Origin: Pseudoalteromonas rubra
GTDB taxonomy: Bacteria > Pseudomonadota > Gammaproteobacteria > Enterobacterales > Alteromonadaceae
Length of the DNA stretch: 64,000 nt
Direction of reading: 5' to 3'
Assembly: GCF_005887115.1 (NCBI RefSeq)
Contig: NZ_PNCJ01000036.1
Location: 1-64,000 of the forward strand
Position numbers and translations under genes: made by a program. The notes beneath the pieces are model-generated. The model saw nothing but the letters and a program-made list of their open reading frames with translations, did no database searches and was not told where the DNA came from. This document shows, in pieces, positions 36,292 to 45,586 of the stretch. The first letter of the stretch is position 1. Each line of letters starts with the position of its first letter.

Positions 36292-38706
36292 TTACAACTG
36301 CGCTACGTTGTCGGCCACATTGCGCCGGATCAGTTTCAATAATGGAATGGCACTCACCACCAGCGCCAGTAACAATATCACAGCACAGAATCCCAAAATG
36401 TCTCGCCAACTGATCACCATGGCCATACTCCAGCCAAAGGCGATAGGCATCACATACTCTAACAATACCCAACCCAACAGAATGCCCAGAGGCACAGCCA
36501 GCAGCAGCGTCATACCGAGAATGAGCGTAGCCTGACATAACTTAAGAACAAATAATTGCCGCTGGGTCACGCCCAAGGTCTGCAATATGGCCATGGGTTG
36601 TAACTGCTGCCGCCCGAGAGTGAGAAAGCTCACCCAAACACCGAATAAAGCAATGAGCATAATGCACAGGTTCAGTGCATGGGTAACCAAGAAAGTTTGG
36701 CTAAATAATTGTTTTGCGAAGCGCTTAAACACCTGGTTGTGAATTATCTGGTGCCCGGCCAGTGACCAACGCTGACTAATGACATCGGCGATCTGCTCTG
36801 AGTTTACTCCATCTTGTAGCGTCAGCATAAAGCCAACGGCTTCATACAAAAAAGTCTGTTGTTCTATGACCGACGCGCTTACAACCAGATTGATACCGGG
36901 TTCACCATAATCATAAAATACACCTCGAACGTTACAATGAAATGCGCGCGAGCCTTGATTTACCTTAAGTATGCTGCCCACTTTCAATGCATACCGTCGC
37001 ATACCGGGTTCATTGATAAGACACGATATCTGCCCATTTGTATTGGCCAGATGCACCGCTTCTAGTGGCTGTTTGTTTAACAGAGTCAGATGCTGGTGAT
37101 AAGAATAGTCCTCACCAAAGCTCATGATAGTTGCGGGGGTTACGTCGTTTCCCAGTGTGATTTCGCTTTCTGCCGACCAGTACACACCAACCCGCTCAAC
37201 TTCGCTCATATCAGCCAGAGCCTGACGCATTTGGGAAGTCGGCTCATCGGGCCGGACATACAGATCGGCATTGAGGCGAGTTTGCAGATGTGCATCCAGC
37301 GCACTGCTAAAACTCCCTACCATCACCTGCATTCCTATGGCTGCCCCCATCGCCATCAAAATCGCGAGTACGGAGCTCAATAAAGCAGGTAACTGGGTCA
37401 GGCTGTCAGCTCTGAGCCAGCCAAGTAAGGGGGAACGAGTTGGCCAGCGAACACGAAACACCTGACGTACCAGCGAGGGGGTAAGCGCAAAAAATAACAG
37501 TAGCACACAGACACACAGAAGCAGTGCTTGCCATTTAGTCTGTGCAAAGTGCAACAACAACAGGCCACCAATACAAGTCATTAAAAACAGACTTGGAGCC
37601 AGCCACCTGGAAAGCCTGTGCGCCAGGTGGGTTTGCAACATGACAAAGCAAGCTAAAATAGCCAGGTTGAGTAAACTTCCCACGAGCACCAGCCAGACAT
37701 TGAACTGTACCGTCAGGGCGCGGTCCAGTTGATAAAAGCTACCCAACACAGCGCTAATGTCACCCATCATCGCATTGGCCATTATAACGCCAATCAGGTT
37801 TCCCAGCGTTGCAGCCACCATACTCAGTAAAGCCACTTCCAGACACAGCGCCTTAAGTAATTGGCCCTGACGACAACCAAGGGTAGCCATTTGTTGCTGT
37901 AGTGATAAGCGACTCTGATAGGCAAGTTTGATGGCATTGAGGCTTAAAAAGGCTCCAACGACATAACCCAGTAAGGCCAGCGCCTGAAGATTAAAGAAAA
38001 AGGCCCCCGATAGTGCATCAAAGGTTTGGGCCTGAGCAGACTCCAGCCTTGCTTCAGTACCCAATAGCGTGCTCAGGCGTTGCGACTGAGACTCACTCAA
38101 ACCAATTACTTCAAAGTAGCTGCTCTGTCCACCTGCCTGTAACAGTCTATCCGCCAGGCTGATATCCATCAGGGCATAATGACCCGTCCCATCTAACAGA
38201 CTGGTCGGGTAACTCACGCCATCAATGAGCAGCACAGATCCATCCAGTTTCATCCGGGCACTTAACTGAGGTGACAAAAACACAGTATCAAACAGCTTTG
38301 TTCGTGCCACTTGTGCGGCTGACTCATCTGTTGCTGATATAGCTGCACTGGTTGTTTGCCATTGCAGTAGATTGACACCCCGAACAGCCAGTATCTGACC
38401 TTCATCAGTCCTTAGCCGCCCTTCAAGCACGGGCTGGACCTGGTTAAACCCGGACGCTGTCAGTCGCTGCCATAACGAAAAAGCCAGACCATTCTCCCCT
38501 AATGGCGGGCGGATAAAATGACTAACGGGTTGTGACAACAGCGCCGTGCTGGTGGTGTAACGCTGCGACGCTTCCTGATTTAAGCCCAATGTTGCACTGA
38601 GCAAGGCACTGCCCAGACTCAGACCCACCAGAAATAACCCCAGCAGGCCTTTATGGCGACGATAGAACTGGCCATAGGTAATTAAGATCAGGCGTAGCTC
38701 ACTCAT
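36292..38706 (-). CDS. ABC transporter permease, FtsX-type (AttFG-like)
   Basis: A ~804-aa membrane protein with two FtsX-type halves. After a cytoplasmic start (MSELRLILITYGQFYRRHK) and first helix there is a large periplasmic region, then helices near 255-400. A second periplasmic region is followed by the C-terminal helices, with FGVWVSFLTLGRQQLQPMAILQTLGVTQRQL carrying the typical basic coupling helix. It is likely a lipoprotein or lipid-handling ABC permease rather than an importer. The start at ATG 38706 overlaps the ATPase stop by 8 bp, indicating translational coupling. The longer frame starting inside the ATPase gene is rejected. Confidence 0.83.
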   Translation of the reverse strand: MSELRLILITYGQFYRRHKGLLGLFLVGLSLGSALLSATLGLNQEASQRYTTSTALLSQPVSHFIRPPLGENGLAFSLWQRLTASGFNQVQPVLEGRLRTDEGQILAVRGVNLLQWQTTSAAISATDESAAQVARTKLFDTVFLSPQLSARMKLDGSVLLIDGVSYPTSLLDGTGHYALMDISLADRLLQAGGQSSYFEVIGLSESQSQRLSTLLGTEARLESAQAQTFDALSGAFFFNLQALALLGYVVGAFLSLNAIKLAYQSRLSLQQQMATLGCRQGQLLKALCLEVALLSMVAATLGNLIGVIMANAMMGDISAVLGSFYQLDRALTVQFNVWLVLVGSLLNLAILACFVMLQTHLAHRLSRWLAPSLFLMTCIGGLLLLHFAQTKWQALLLCVCVLLLFFALTPSLVRQVFRVRWPTRSPLLGWLRADSLTQLPALLSSVLAILMAMGAAIGMQVMVGSFSSALDAHLQTRLNADLYVRPDEPTSQMRQALADMSEVERVGVYWSAESEITLGNDVTPATIMSFGEDYSYHQHLTLLNKQPLEAVHLANTNGQISCLINEPGMRRYALKVGSILKVNQGSRAFHCNVRGVFYDYGEPGINLVVSASVIEQQTFLYEAVGFMLTLQDGVNSEQIADVISQRWSLAGHQIIHNQVFKRFAKQLFSQTFLVTHALNLCIMLIALFGVWVSFLTLGRQQLQPMAILQTLGVTQRQLFVLKLCQATLILGMTLLLAVPLGILLGWVLLEYVMPIAFGWSMAMVISWRDILGFCAVILLLALVVSAIPLLKLIRRNVADNVAQL

Positions 38707-39355
38707 GTATACGTCCATCTCGTAACTCCACCAGACGCGGGAACTGCGCCGCAAGCGCACGACTGTGGGTCACCATGATCAGGTTGACATGCTGCTCCTT
38801 GCACAGCGCCATCAGCAGCTCAAGCACTTCCTGACTTCTTGCGCTATCCAGGTTGCCGGTGGGTTCATCCGCGAGCAGCAGGCGAGGTTGATTGAGCAGT
38901 GCTCTGGCAATCCCAACACGCTGCTGCTCTCCGCCACTTAACTGTGCTGGATATGCATCAAGCTTAGCCGCCAGCCCAAGTCTCTTTGCCATGGCAACAA
39001 TATCGTCATGGCTAACTGAACGGCCATTAAGACGCGCCTGAAAAGCCATATTATCGGCAACCGTGAGCGGGCTGAGTAACTGATAATGCTGAAATATCAT
39101 GCCAATTGTACGGCGGTACAATGCCAATTTGGTGCTGTTGTGATGACTGATATTTTGCTCATTAATCACTACAGATCCAGCATCTGCTGTCAACAAGCCT
39201 GCCAGTATATTGAGCAGCGTTGTTTTACCTGAGCCACTCTCGCCCGTTAACGCGACTTGCTCGGCTGCGGCCACTGACCAGCTCAGTCCGTCCAATACAT
39301 GTCTGTACCCCGTACCATCCGGGCGCTTAAAGGTGACTTCATCAAGTTGGATCAT
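38699..39355 (-). CDS. ABC transporter ATP-binding protein (LolD/AttE-like)
   Basis: A 218-aa ATPase with Walker A GESGSGKT (about 38-45), a Q-loop FQHYQLL, the ABC signature LSGGEQQR, Walker B LLLADEPTG and the H-loop VTHS. Sequence type is that of LolD/MacB/AttE subunits that pair with FtsX permeases. It is the first gene of the leftward operon, facing the sigma-54-controlled operon across about 270 bp of intergenic DNA. Confidence 0.9.
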   Translation of the reverse strand: MIQLDEVTFKRPDGTGYRHVLDGLSWSVAAAEQVALTGESGSGKTTLLNILAGLLTADAGSVVINEQNISHHNSTKLALYRRTIGMIFQHYQLLSPLTVADNMAFQARLNGRSVSHDDIVAMAKRLGLAAKLDAYPAQLSGGEQQRVGIARALLNQPRLLLADEPTGNLDSARSQEVLELLMALCKEQHVNLIMVTHSRALAAQFPRLVELRDGRIHE

Positions 39356-39459
39356 CGTATCTCCATTACCACTTAATTAACAGCAGCTTAGCTTATGTCA
39401 CTATGGTACAGGAACAACCCGGCAATACTAGTGTATTCTGCCTGCTCCCCACTTTGCTT

Positions 39460-39507
39460 CTGTCCGGACAGCTATCTACTGTCCGCGTACTGTCCGCTGT
39501 CCGTCCG
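39460..39507 (+). promoter_or_regulatory. CTGTCCG repeat array (probable enhancer / UAS)
   Basis: The heptamer CTGTCCG occurs at 39460-39466, 39479-39485, 39490-39496 and 39497-39503, with an extra GTCCG to 39507. The first copy is part of a perfect 12-bp palindrome CTGTCCGGACAG (39460-39471). The array lies 62-110 bp upstream of a sigma-54 promoter, the usual place for binding of an NtrC-type activator. Confidence 0.65.
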
Positions 39508-39568
39508 CGGCTTCTGCAATACGAGAGAAAAAAACAAAATAAACCAATAATTTCATAAACTTAAACTT

Positions 39569-39584
39569 TGGCACTTATTTTGTA
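39569..39584 (+). promoter_or_regulatory. sigma-54 (RpoN) promoter
   Basis: TGGCAC (39569-39574), 5 bp, TTGTA (39580-39584). The -24 GG and the -12 G are separated by the required 10 bp. The only deviation from TGGCAC-N5-TTGCA is T for C. The start codon of the first gene is 41 bp downstream. The operon itself encodes a sigma-54 activator. Confidence 0.75.
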
Positions 39585-39624
39585 ATAGAAGATAAAATGC
39601 AGAAAACATGGAGCCATACCCGGC

Positions 39625-40893
39625 ATGATCCGAGATACCAGACAACAAGACAAAGTGATCCAGCAAACACGCAGACTACCCCGCAGGTGGCTAGCGATGG
39701 CAACGGCAATCGGGCTCGTGGGCGCAGCGACTGCATCCTACAACAGTTTCGACCAACTGCTCAGCGCTGAGCAGGTGGTGTCGTTACAAACCTTACGAAC
39801 AGCCACCGTAGTGAGAGGCGATATGGTCCAGGATCTGCGTGTGGAAGGGCGTACCATGGCGGCAGATAGTCCCTCGATGTACGCCATTGCGGCCGGTACT
39901 GTCACTTTGTTTGTCAAAGCAGGCGATGAAATTAAGGCAGGACAAGCATTGCTGACCATCGACAGTCCGGAGCTACGTAACCAGCTACTCCAGGAAGAGG
40001 CGACACTGGCGCGCCTGGAGATGGACGTGAGCCGCCAGAAAATCGCCATCAAACAACAGCAATTGGATAACACGCAACAGATGGAGCTGGCCAAAGTTGA
40101 GCTAGAAGCCGCGCAAAGTGAAATGGCCAGAGCGCGCACAAGTATCGAAAAACAGATCATCTCCAAAGAGGAGTTAGAACAAACAGAGGTCGCTCTGAAG
40201 CGCGCAGAGCTGAATGAACGCCATGCCATTGCCAGCCTGCAACTGGCGCAGGAGCGACTCAGCTTTGAGCTAAAAAGTAGCGAACTTAATCTCACTCGTC
40301 AGCGTCACCTTACACAAGAATTACGCCGCCAGGTCGAAGCACTGACTTTACATTCACCTTTGTCCGGCATTGTCGGCACACTGAATGTTCAGCAAAAGCA
40401 ACATGTGCAGCGAGACACGCAGTTAATGTCACTGGTTAATTTGAACGAACTGGAAGTCGAAGCCTATATCCCTGAAAACCTCGCAGATGAGCTTGGCATT
40501 GGTTTGCGGGCAAATGTACAAATCAACAATGACCAATACAGTGCGACTTTAGTGGCTATTTCTCCCGAAGTTGAGCAAGGCCAGGTTCGTGGTCGGATCC
40601 GCTTTACCGAACAGCCCGGAAACTTACGTCAGAATCAACGCGTCAATGCTCAGATCATTATCGCGCAAAAGCAAAATGTACTTAAAGTTGAGCGCGGTGC
40701 CTTTGTTGAAACCGGCGCATCACGCACCGCCTACAAAATTGAACAAAACTCCGCATTCAGAACCCCTATTTCACTGGGTGTCAAAAGTGTCAGAGAAGTA
40801 GAGATTACCCAGGGGCTACAACCTGGTGATACAATCATTATCTCAAGTCTGGCTGCTTTCGGGCAATCACAGCAAGTGATCCTCAGCGAATAA
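39625..40893 (+). CDS. membrane fusion protein (HlyD/MacA-type) of an ABC system
   Basis: A 422-aa periplasmic adaptor anchored by one N-terminal helix (about 22-40, WLAMATAIGLVGAATASY). A lipoyl half-motif (GTVTLFVKAGDEIKAGQALLTI, about 91-112) precedes a long coiled-coil hairpin (about 120-235, rich in Gln, Glu, Arg), then the second lipoyl half (LHSPLSGIVGTLNV) and beta-barrel parts. It is first in an operon with an ATPase, two FtsX-like permeases, a sigma-54 response regulator and a kinase. It would link the ABC pump to an outer-membrane channel not encoded here. Confidence 0.88.
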   Translation: MIRDTRQQDKVIQQTRRLPRRWLAMATAIGLVGAATASYNSFDQLLSAEQVVSLQTLRTATVVRGDMVQDLRVEGRTMAADSPSMYAIAAGTVTLFVKAGDEIKAGQALLTIDSPELRNQLLQEEATLARLEMDVSRQKIAIKQQQLDNTQQMELAKVELEAAQSEMARARTSIEKQIISKEELEQTEVALKRAELNERHAIASLQLAQERLSFELKSSELNLTRQRHLTQELRRQVEALTLHSPLSGIVGTLNVQQKQHVQRDTQLMSLVNLNELEVEAYIPENLADELGIGLRANVQINNDQYSATLVAISPEVEQGQVRGRIRFTEQPGNLRQNQRVNAQIIIAQKQNVLKVERGAFVETGASRTAYKIEQNSAFRTPISLGVKSVREVEITQGLQPGDTIIISSLAAFGQSQQVILSE

Positions 40894-40911
40894 TAATAAA
40901 GGAACATACCC

Positions 40912-41607
40912 ATGTTACGCATGAACAACATCAGTAAAATATACCGCACCGAGCTGGTCGAGACACACGCACTGTCAGACGTTAACTTCACCGTGGAAGA
41001 AGGCGAGTTTATTGCCGTGACCGGCCCCTCAGGTTCAGGTAAGACCACCTTTTTGAATATTACCGGGTTGCTAGAAAACTTCGAGCAAGGCAGCTACGAA
41101 CTGGACGGAGAAGATGTCAGCACATTAGGTGACAAGCAGCTATCTCGTTTGCGCAATGAAAAAATTGGCTTTATTTTCCAAGGGTTTAATCTGATCAGCG
41201 ACCTGAATCTTTACGATAACATCGAAGTGCCGCTGATTTTCCGGGGCTTATCTGCTCAGGCACGTAGAAAACGCATTGAAGACAGCCTTGAGCTGGTCGG
41301 CCTTGGCGGCCGCGCCAGCCACTTTCCCGCGCAATTGAGTGGTGGTCAGCAACAACGGGTCGCCATTGCTCGGGCGCTCGCAGGCCAGCCGCGCTTTTTG
41401 CTCGCCGATGAGCCTACTGGCAACCTGGACACTATGATGGCAAGACAGGTTATGGATCTGCTGGAGGAGATTAATCGCCAGGGCACCACCTTACTCATGG
41501 TAACTCATGACAATGAACTGGCACAGCGCGCGCATCGAAATATACAGATCCTCGACGGTCAACTGCGCGACATCAATAAAAATGAACTGGTTGAACTGAT
41601 CTCTTAG
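40912..41607 (+). CDS. ABC transporter ATP-binding protein (MacB/LolD type)
   Basis: A 231-aa ATPase: Walker A GPSGSGKT (38-45), Q-loop FQGFNLISDLNLYDN, signature LSGGQQQR, Walker B FLLADEPTG, H-loop VTHD. It is closest in pattern to MacB-type nucleotide-binding subunits, serving the two permeases that follow. The ATG at 40912 follows AAAGGAA; a second ATG nine bases later is possible. It is the second gene of the sigma-54 operon; the next gene starts 9 bp after its stop codon. Confidence 0.9.
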   Translation: MLRMNNISKIYRTELVETHALSDVNFTVEEGEFIAVTGPSGSGKTTFLNITGLLENFEQGSYELDGEDVSTLGDKQLSRLRNEKIGFIFQGFNLISDLNLYDNIEVPLIFRGLSAQARRKRIEDSLELVGLGGRASHFPAQLSGGQQQRVAIARALAGQPRFLLADEPTGNLDTMMARQVMDLLEEINRQGTTLLMVTHDNELAQRAHRNIQILDGQLRDINKNELVELIS

Positions 41608-41616
41608 GTGACTGCG

Positions 41617-42978
41617 ATGAAGGATTTAGTGCAATTGGCCTGGCGTGGCCTGAAACAAAAACGCAAACTGACCTTGCTGATGGTCATCAACCTGGCTATT
41701 GGCATTACGCTGCTGTTAACTATGGGCACCATAGTAACTCGCAGCGGGCATTCCCCTATAGACGAACGTGCCGATCGCATTTACCACGTGAGCTTAAACT
41801 TTATGGATCCCGATTATGAAAATCGCTCGCCCTTTAGCGTACCACCGTTAACCTACCAAGATGCGCAGTCACTTTATGCCGACTGGGCAAACCACAACAG
41901 CGTGAGATTATCACTGAATTATACGACGTCGTTCGTCATCGACTTGCCGGATCGCAGCGTCAGACCTGTCACAGCAGAAGCATCAGCGGCAGATGCGCGC
42001 TACTTTGACTTACTTCAGGTCCCGTTTATCTATGGTGAACCTTGGCGCGCAGACATGGATAACACAGCCGTCATTGTATTGGATAAAAAAGCCAACGATC
42101 TATTATTCGGCGGTGAAAACTCGATTGGTCAGCAGGTTGTTATCAACAACCGTCAGCTTGAGGTAGTGGGTGTCATGGATATGTCGGCTTATTTGCGTCG
42201 CTTTCAGAACATGCGCTTTCGCGGCAGAGTCAACGATATGGCTGTTATACCGCTAGGGTACGCACATGCGAATAATATTGCCCGCACCGGCTATATGCCA
42301 TGTCGTACCAAGGACGAGGTACTGCGAAGTCGCTATCGTCGTGACGATGTACAGGGATTAAAAGGTGCCGAATGTGGATATCTGCATGCCTGGGCAGAAT
42401 TTGACTCTCAGAACCTGGAACAAAACCACGCTGAGCTCACCCTGTGGTTGCGCAACTATGCGGAACAACAGGTTACTCAGGGCCGCTTTGGTCATGCCGA
42501 GCCCTTCTACCTGAGCAAACTAGCAACTCTGAACGACAGAATGAGTGACAATCTTTACTGGGAGCAGATCTACCTTAAATTTGCCTATTTGCTGTTTGCG
42601 ATTTGTCTTATCAACACAATTGGGATCTTACTGGCAAAAAACCAAAGTCGCGCCAAGCTGGTTTCGTTGTATCGGGCGCTTGGCGCTAACAAACTATATA
42701 TTCTGAAGATCCAGCTTCTGGAGCTCAGCATGCTCAGTGGTGCCGCCATTGCACTGGGATTACTGCTGGCACAATTTGGACTGGTTGCCATGTTTCATCT
42801 GGCCTTGTATCAGGCAGACTACCTGGCCGACGCAGAGCAAGTGCGCCGCATGTACAGCATGGATATTCCGTTTGCGTTACAAGCTGCCATGGGTATTTTT
42901 ATCGCGATATTTACCGCGGGACTCTATCCCATCATCAAAGCCAGTCACACAGCACCTGCAGCTCAGCTAAGAGGATAA
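41617..42978 (+). CDS. MacB-like ABC permease, subunit 1
   Basis: A ~453-aa permease with the MacB topology: one N-terminal helix (about 20-40), a large periplasmic domain (about 45-310, with MacB_PCD-like YFDLLQVPFIYGEPW and VVGVMD motifs), then three C-terminal FtsX helices. The segment KLVSLYRALGANKLYILKIQLLE is the cytoplasmic coupling helix typical of FtsX permeases. The start is ATG 41617, placed 6 nt after AGGTGA. A GTG at 41608 abuts the ATPase stop codon and is the alternative. Probably a heterodimer with the next gene. Confidence 0.82.
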   Translation: MKDLVQLAWRGLKQKRKLTLLMVINLAIGITLLLTMGTIVTRSGHSPIDERADRIYHVSLNFMDPDYENRSPFSVPPLTYQDAQSLYADWANHNSVRLSLNYTTSFVIDLPDRSVRPVTAEASAADARYFDLLQVPFIYGEPWRADMDNTAVIVLDKKANDLLFGGENSIGQQVVINNRQLEVVGVMDMSAYLRRFQNMRFRGRVNDMAVIPLGYAHANNIARTGYMPCRTKDEVLRSRYRRDDVQGLKGAECGYLHAWAEFDSQNLEQNHAELTLWLRNYAEQQVTQGRFGHAEPFYLSKLATLNDRMSDNLYWEQIYLKFAYLLFAICLINTIGILLAKNQSRAKLVSLYRALGANKLYILKIQLLELSMLSGAAIALGLLLAQFGLVAMFHLALYQADYLADAEQVRRMYSMDIPFALQAAMGIFIAIFTAGLYPIIKASHTAPAAQLRG

Positions 42979-42982
42979 GACG

Positions 42983-44200
42983 ATGTCACTAAAACATATA
43001 CTTAAAATTATTGTTAAGCATCGTAATATCTCACTGATGATCCTAATCCAGATAGCCATAGCGGTGACCATAGTAGGTAATGCGAGCTTCATCAGTTACG
43101 GTACGCTGAAGAACTGGCTTATTCCATCTCATCTGGACGAATATGAGATACTCAATGTTTACACAAAGGTGTTTGACAACCAGGTCGATAAATCAGCCCT
43201 GATCCAACGAGATTTAAGCAATCTCAGCGCACTGCCAGAGGTGACTCAGGTAACTTATGCCAGCAATGAACTGGTGCTGGCCACAGTCTCGGGCAGTAAT
43301 CAGGTTTACAAAACCACCGACCAGGAGGAAGCTGGTATTGAAAATGCGCAGTTTGACATTACCTCTGAAGGTGTTGCCACTCTGGGCCTGACTATCACAC
43401 AAGGACGGGACTTCTATCCTAATGAGTTTGTCTTTGCGAGTTCAGATCAGAGCCGTTTTGCCAGTGTCGCCATGATCAGCGAAGCCCTTGCGAAGTCACT
43501 TTTTGGTGAGCAAAGTGCGCTCGGTCAAACCGTGTATTTGCAACGCGCGCGCCTGCCTTATCGAGTCGTCGGGGTCTATGCGAATAAAATGCTCGGCGAA
43601 AGTGCGGTCTATGAGCAACACTGGTATCACTCGACAATTGTCCCTCAGGCGCATTTTGGCAACACAGACATCAACTATTTATTGAGAGTCAAAAAAGGCA
43701 CCGCAGAAGCCATTTTAAAAGACGTTGAAGACACACTGTACCAACAAGGTGGGCGCATAGTAGAACGAGTAGAATTTGCTGCCCGTGCAAAAAAGCGGTT
43801 ATGGGATGGCCGCAGTACGTTTGCCTTTATCATGATTGGGATCAGTGTGATCGCTGTTGCAGTCACCGCATTTGGGATCATTGGCCTGGTTTCTTTTTCC
43901 GTCTCAATTCGTAAAAAAGACATTGGGATATTACGCGCTCTGGGTGCCAGCCAGAGCACCATACTTAAAACGCTGTTGATGGAAAACGCTTTGCTGGCCA
44001 TGGCAGGTATCCTGCTTGGCAGTTTTGCGGCATTATGGCTAAACAATTATTTTGTGACTTATTTACGAGCACAAGGCCTGGTAGAACCCTGGCTGGCTGT
44101 CTTGGTTGCTGTCTCTGTCTGGTTGCTCAGTGCTTTGGCAGTCTATATTCCTGTTCGTAAAGCCGCTAAGATAGCGCCTGCAAGAGTCACAAAAACCTGA
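42983..44200 (+). CDS. MacB-like ABC permease, subunit 2
   Basis: A 405-aa permease with the same topology: N-terminal helix (about 15-38), periplasmic core (about 45-275, with ATLGLTITQGRDFYPNEF and YRVVGVYANKM), and three C-terminal helices with KKDIGILRALGASQSTILK as the coupling segment and YIPVRKAAKIAPA at the end, typical of MacB/FtsX. It starts 4 bp after the first permease and is therefore translationally linked. A hairpin with a GAAA loop follows its stop, before the regulator gene. Confidence 0.84.
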   Translation: MSLKHILKIIVKHRNISLMILIQIAIAVTIVGNASFISYGTLKNWLIPSHLDEYEILNVYTKVFDNQVDKSALIQRDLSNLSALPEVTQVTYASNELVLATVSGSNQVYKTTDQEEAGIENAQFDITSEGVATLGLTITQGRDFYPNEFVFASSDQSRFASVAMISEALAKSLFGEQSALGQTVYLQRARLPYRVVGVYANKMLGESAVYEQHWYHSTIVPQAHFGNTDINYLLRVKKGTAEAILKDVEDTLYQQGGRIVERVEFAARAKKRLWDGRSTFAFIMIGISVIAVAVTAFGIIGLVSFSVSIRKKDIGILRALGASQSTILKTLLMENALLAMAGILLGSFAALWLNNYFVTYLRAQGLVEPWLAVLVAVSVWLLSALAVYIPVRKAAKIAPARVTKT

Positions 44201-44202
44201 AC

Positions 44203-44222
44203 CAAGGGCTGAAAAGCCCTTG
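44203..44222 (+). terminator. GNRA-loop hairpin between transporter and regulator genes
   Basis: Stem CAAGGGCT / AGCCCTTG closed by GAAA. The T-run is missing, so it may act as a partial attenuator or mRNA processing/stability element between the transporter genes and the two-component genes. Confidence 0.45.
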
Positions 44223-44254
44223 ATACTGATAAAATAATAACGATAAATAACGCC

Positions 44255-45586
44255 ATGCAACACAAAATTCTGGTGATTGATGACAACACTGATGTTATCA
44301 AAGCGCTTAAAATTCTTTTCTTAATTAATGATATCGACTGCGAAGGTGCGAGTTCGCCAGAACAAGGGCTGGCAATGCTGAAGTCACAGGATTATGATCT
44401 GGTGATCCAGGATATGAACTTTACCCAAGATACAACCTCAGGTGAAGAAGGCAAAACCCTGTATCATCAGATCAGGGCACTCAATCCGGATCTTCCTATT
44501 ATCTTACTAACCGCCTGGGCTCAGCTGGAAATGGCCGTCGAGCTCATTAAACATGGGGCTGCAGATTATATTGCTAAACCCTGGCAAGATGACAAGCTCC
44601 TCAGCTCGGTGAACAATCTACTGGAAATGTACCAGCTTCAGCAAGCTCAAACCCGCGGTAAAAAACAGTTCAAAGTCAGACAGGAGCAGCTTCGCCAGGA
44701 TTACGACCTCTGTGGACTGATCTTCTCCGATCAGGCCATGCTGTCTTTACTTGAAACAGCAACACAAGTGGCACATTCAGATGCCCAGGTTTTAATCACA
44801 GGTCCCAATGGGGCTGGCAAGGAAAAAATCGCAGAGCTATTGGTGGCCAACAGCGCCTACCGGGATAAACCTTTTATTCGGGTCAATGCCGGTGCGTTGC
44901 CTGCCGAGCTGATTGAAGCGGAACTGTTTGGCGTGGTCAGCGGGGCCTATACGGGCGCAACGAAAAGCCGCGAGGGACGTTTTGCCGCAGCAGATGGTGG
45001 GACACTGTTTCTCGATGAAATAGGCAACCTGCCACTAACGGGCCAGCAAAAACTATTGAGAGTACTGCAAACCGGCGAGTTTGAAGCCGTTGGCAGTAGC
45101 AAAACGCAAAAAGTCAAAGTCAGGGTGATCAGTGCGACCAACGCGAATCTGAATGAGGCCATCGCCCGTGGAGAATTCAGACAAGATCTCTACTACCGCC
45201 TGAATATGATTGAACTGCGGCTGCCTCCCCTCACTGAGCGACCCGACGATATTGTTCCGCTCGCTATGCATTTCCTCAGCAGCCACAAATCGCTGAGTGA
45301 AGGCGCGCAACGCTTGTTGAAGCGATATGCCTGGCCCGGTAATGTGCGAGAGCTGCAAAATGTGATAGGACGGGCCGAGCTGCTCGCTGCCGGAGCGCGC
45401 ATTGAAGCGACGGACCTGGGCCTGAATACCTCAGCGTCTACGCTGGCAAGCCATGAATTTACTATTGAAGATATTACCCAGGCCCTGGATAAACACCAGG
45501 GTAATGTAACGCATGCAGCTAAGAGCCTCGGGTTAAGTCGCCAGGCAATGTACCGTCGTATGGACAAATTTGGAATTAAACGATGA
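44255..45586 (+). CDS. sigma-54-dependent response regulator (NtrC family)
   Basis: A 443-aa enhancer-binding activator. The REC domain has Asp9/Asp10 and phospho-acceptor Asp53. The AAA+ domain has Walker A GPNGAGKE (183-190), the sigma-54 contact loop GAYTGA (230-235, the F of GAFTGA replaced by Y) and Walker B LDE (253-255). The C-terminus is a Fis-type helix-turn-helix (VTHAAKSLGLSRQAMYRRM). It is expected to act on the sigma-54 promoter at 39569 through the CTGTCCG array, controlling its own operon. Its stop overlaps the kinase start codon (ATGA), so the pair is coupled. Confidence 0.93.
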   Translation: MQHKILVIDDNTDVIKALKILFLINDIDCEGASSPEQGLAMLKSQDYDLVIQDMNFTQDTTSGEEGKTLYHQIRALNPDLPIILLTAWAQLEMAVELIKHGAADYIAKPWQDDKLLSSVNNLLEMYQLQQAQTRGKKQFKVRQEQLRQDYDLCGLIFSDQAMLSLLETATQVAHSDAQVLITGPNGAGKEKIAELLVANSAYRDKPFIRVNAGALPAELIEAELFGVVSGAYTGATKSREGRFAAADGGTLFLDEIGNLPLTGQQKLLRVLQTGEFEAVGSSKTQKVKVRVISATNANLNEAIARGEFRQDLYYRLNMIELRLPPLTERPDDIVPLAMHFLSSHKSLSEGAQRLLKRYAWPGNVRELQNVIGRAELLAAGARIEATDLGLNTSASTLASHEFTIEDITQALDKHQGNVTHAAKSLGLSRQAMYRRMDKFGIKR

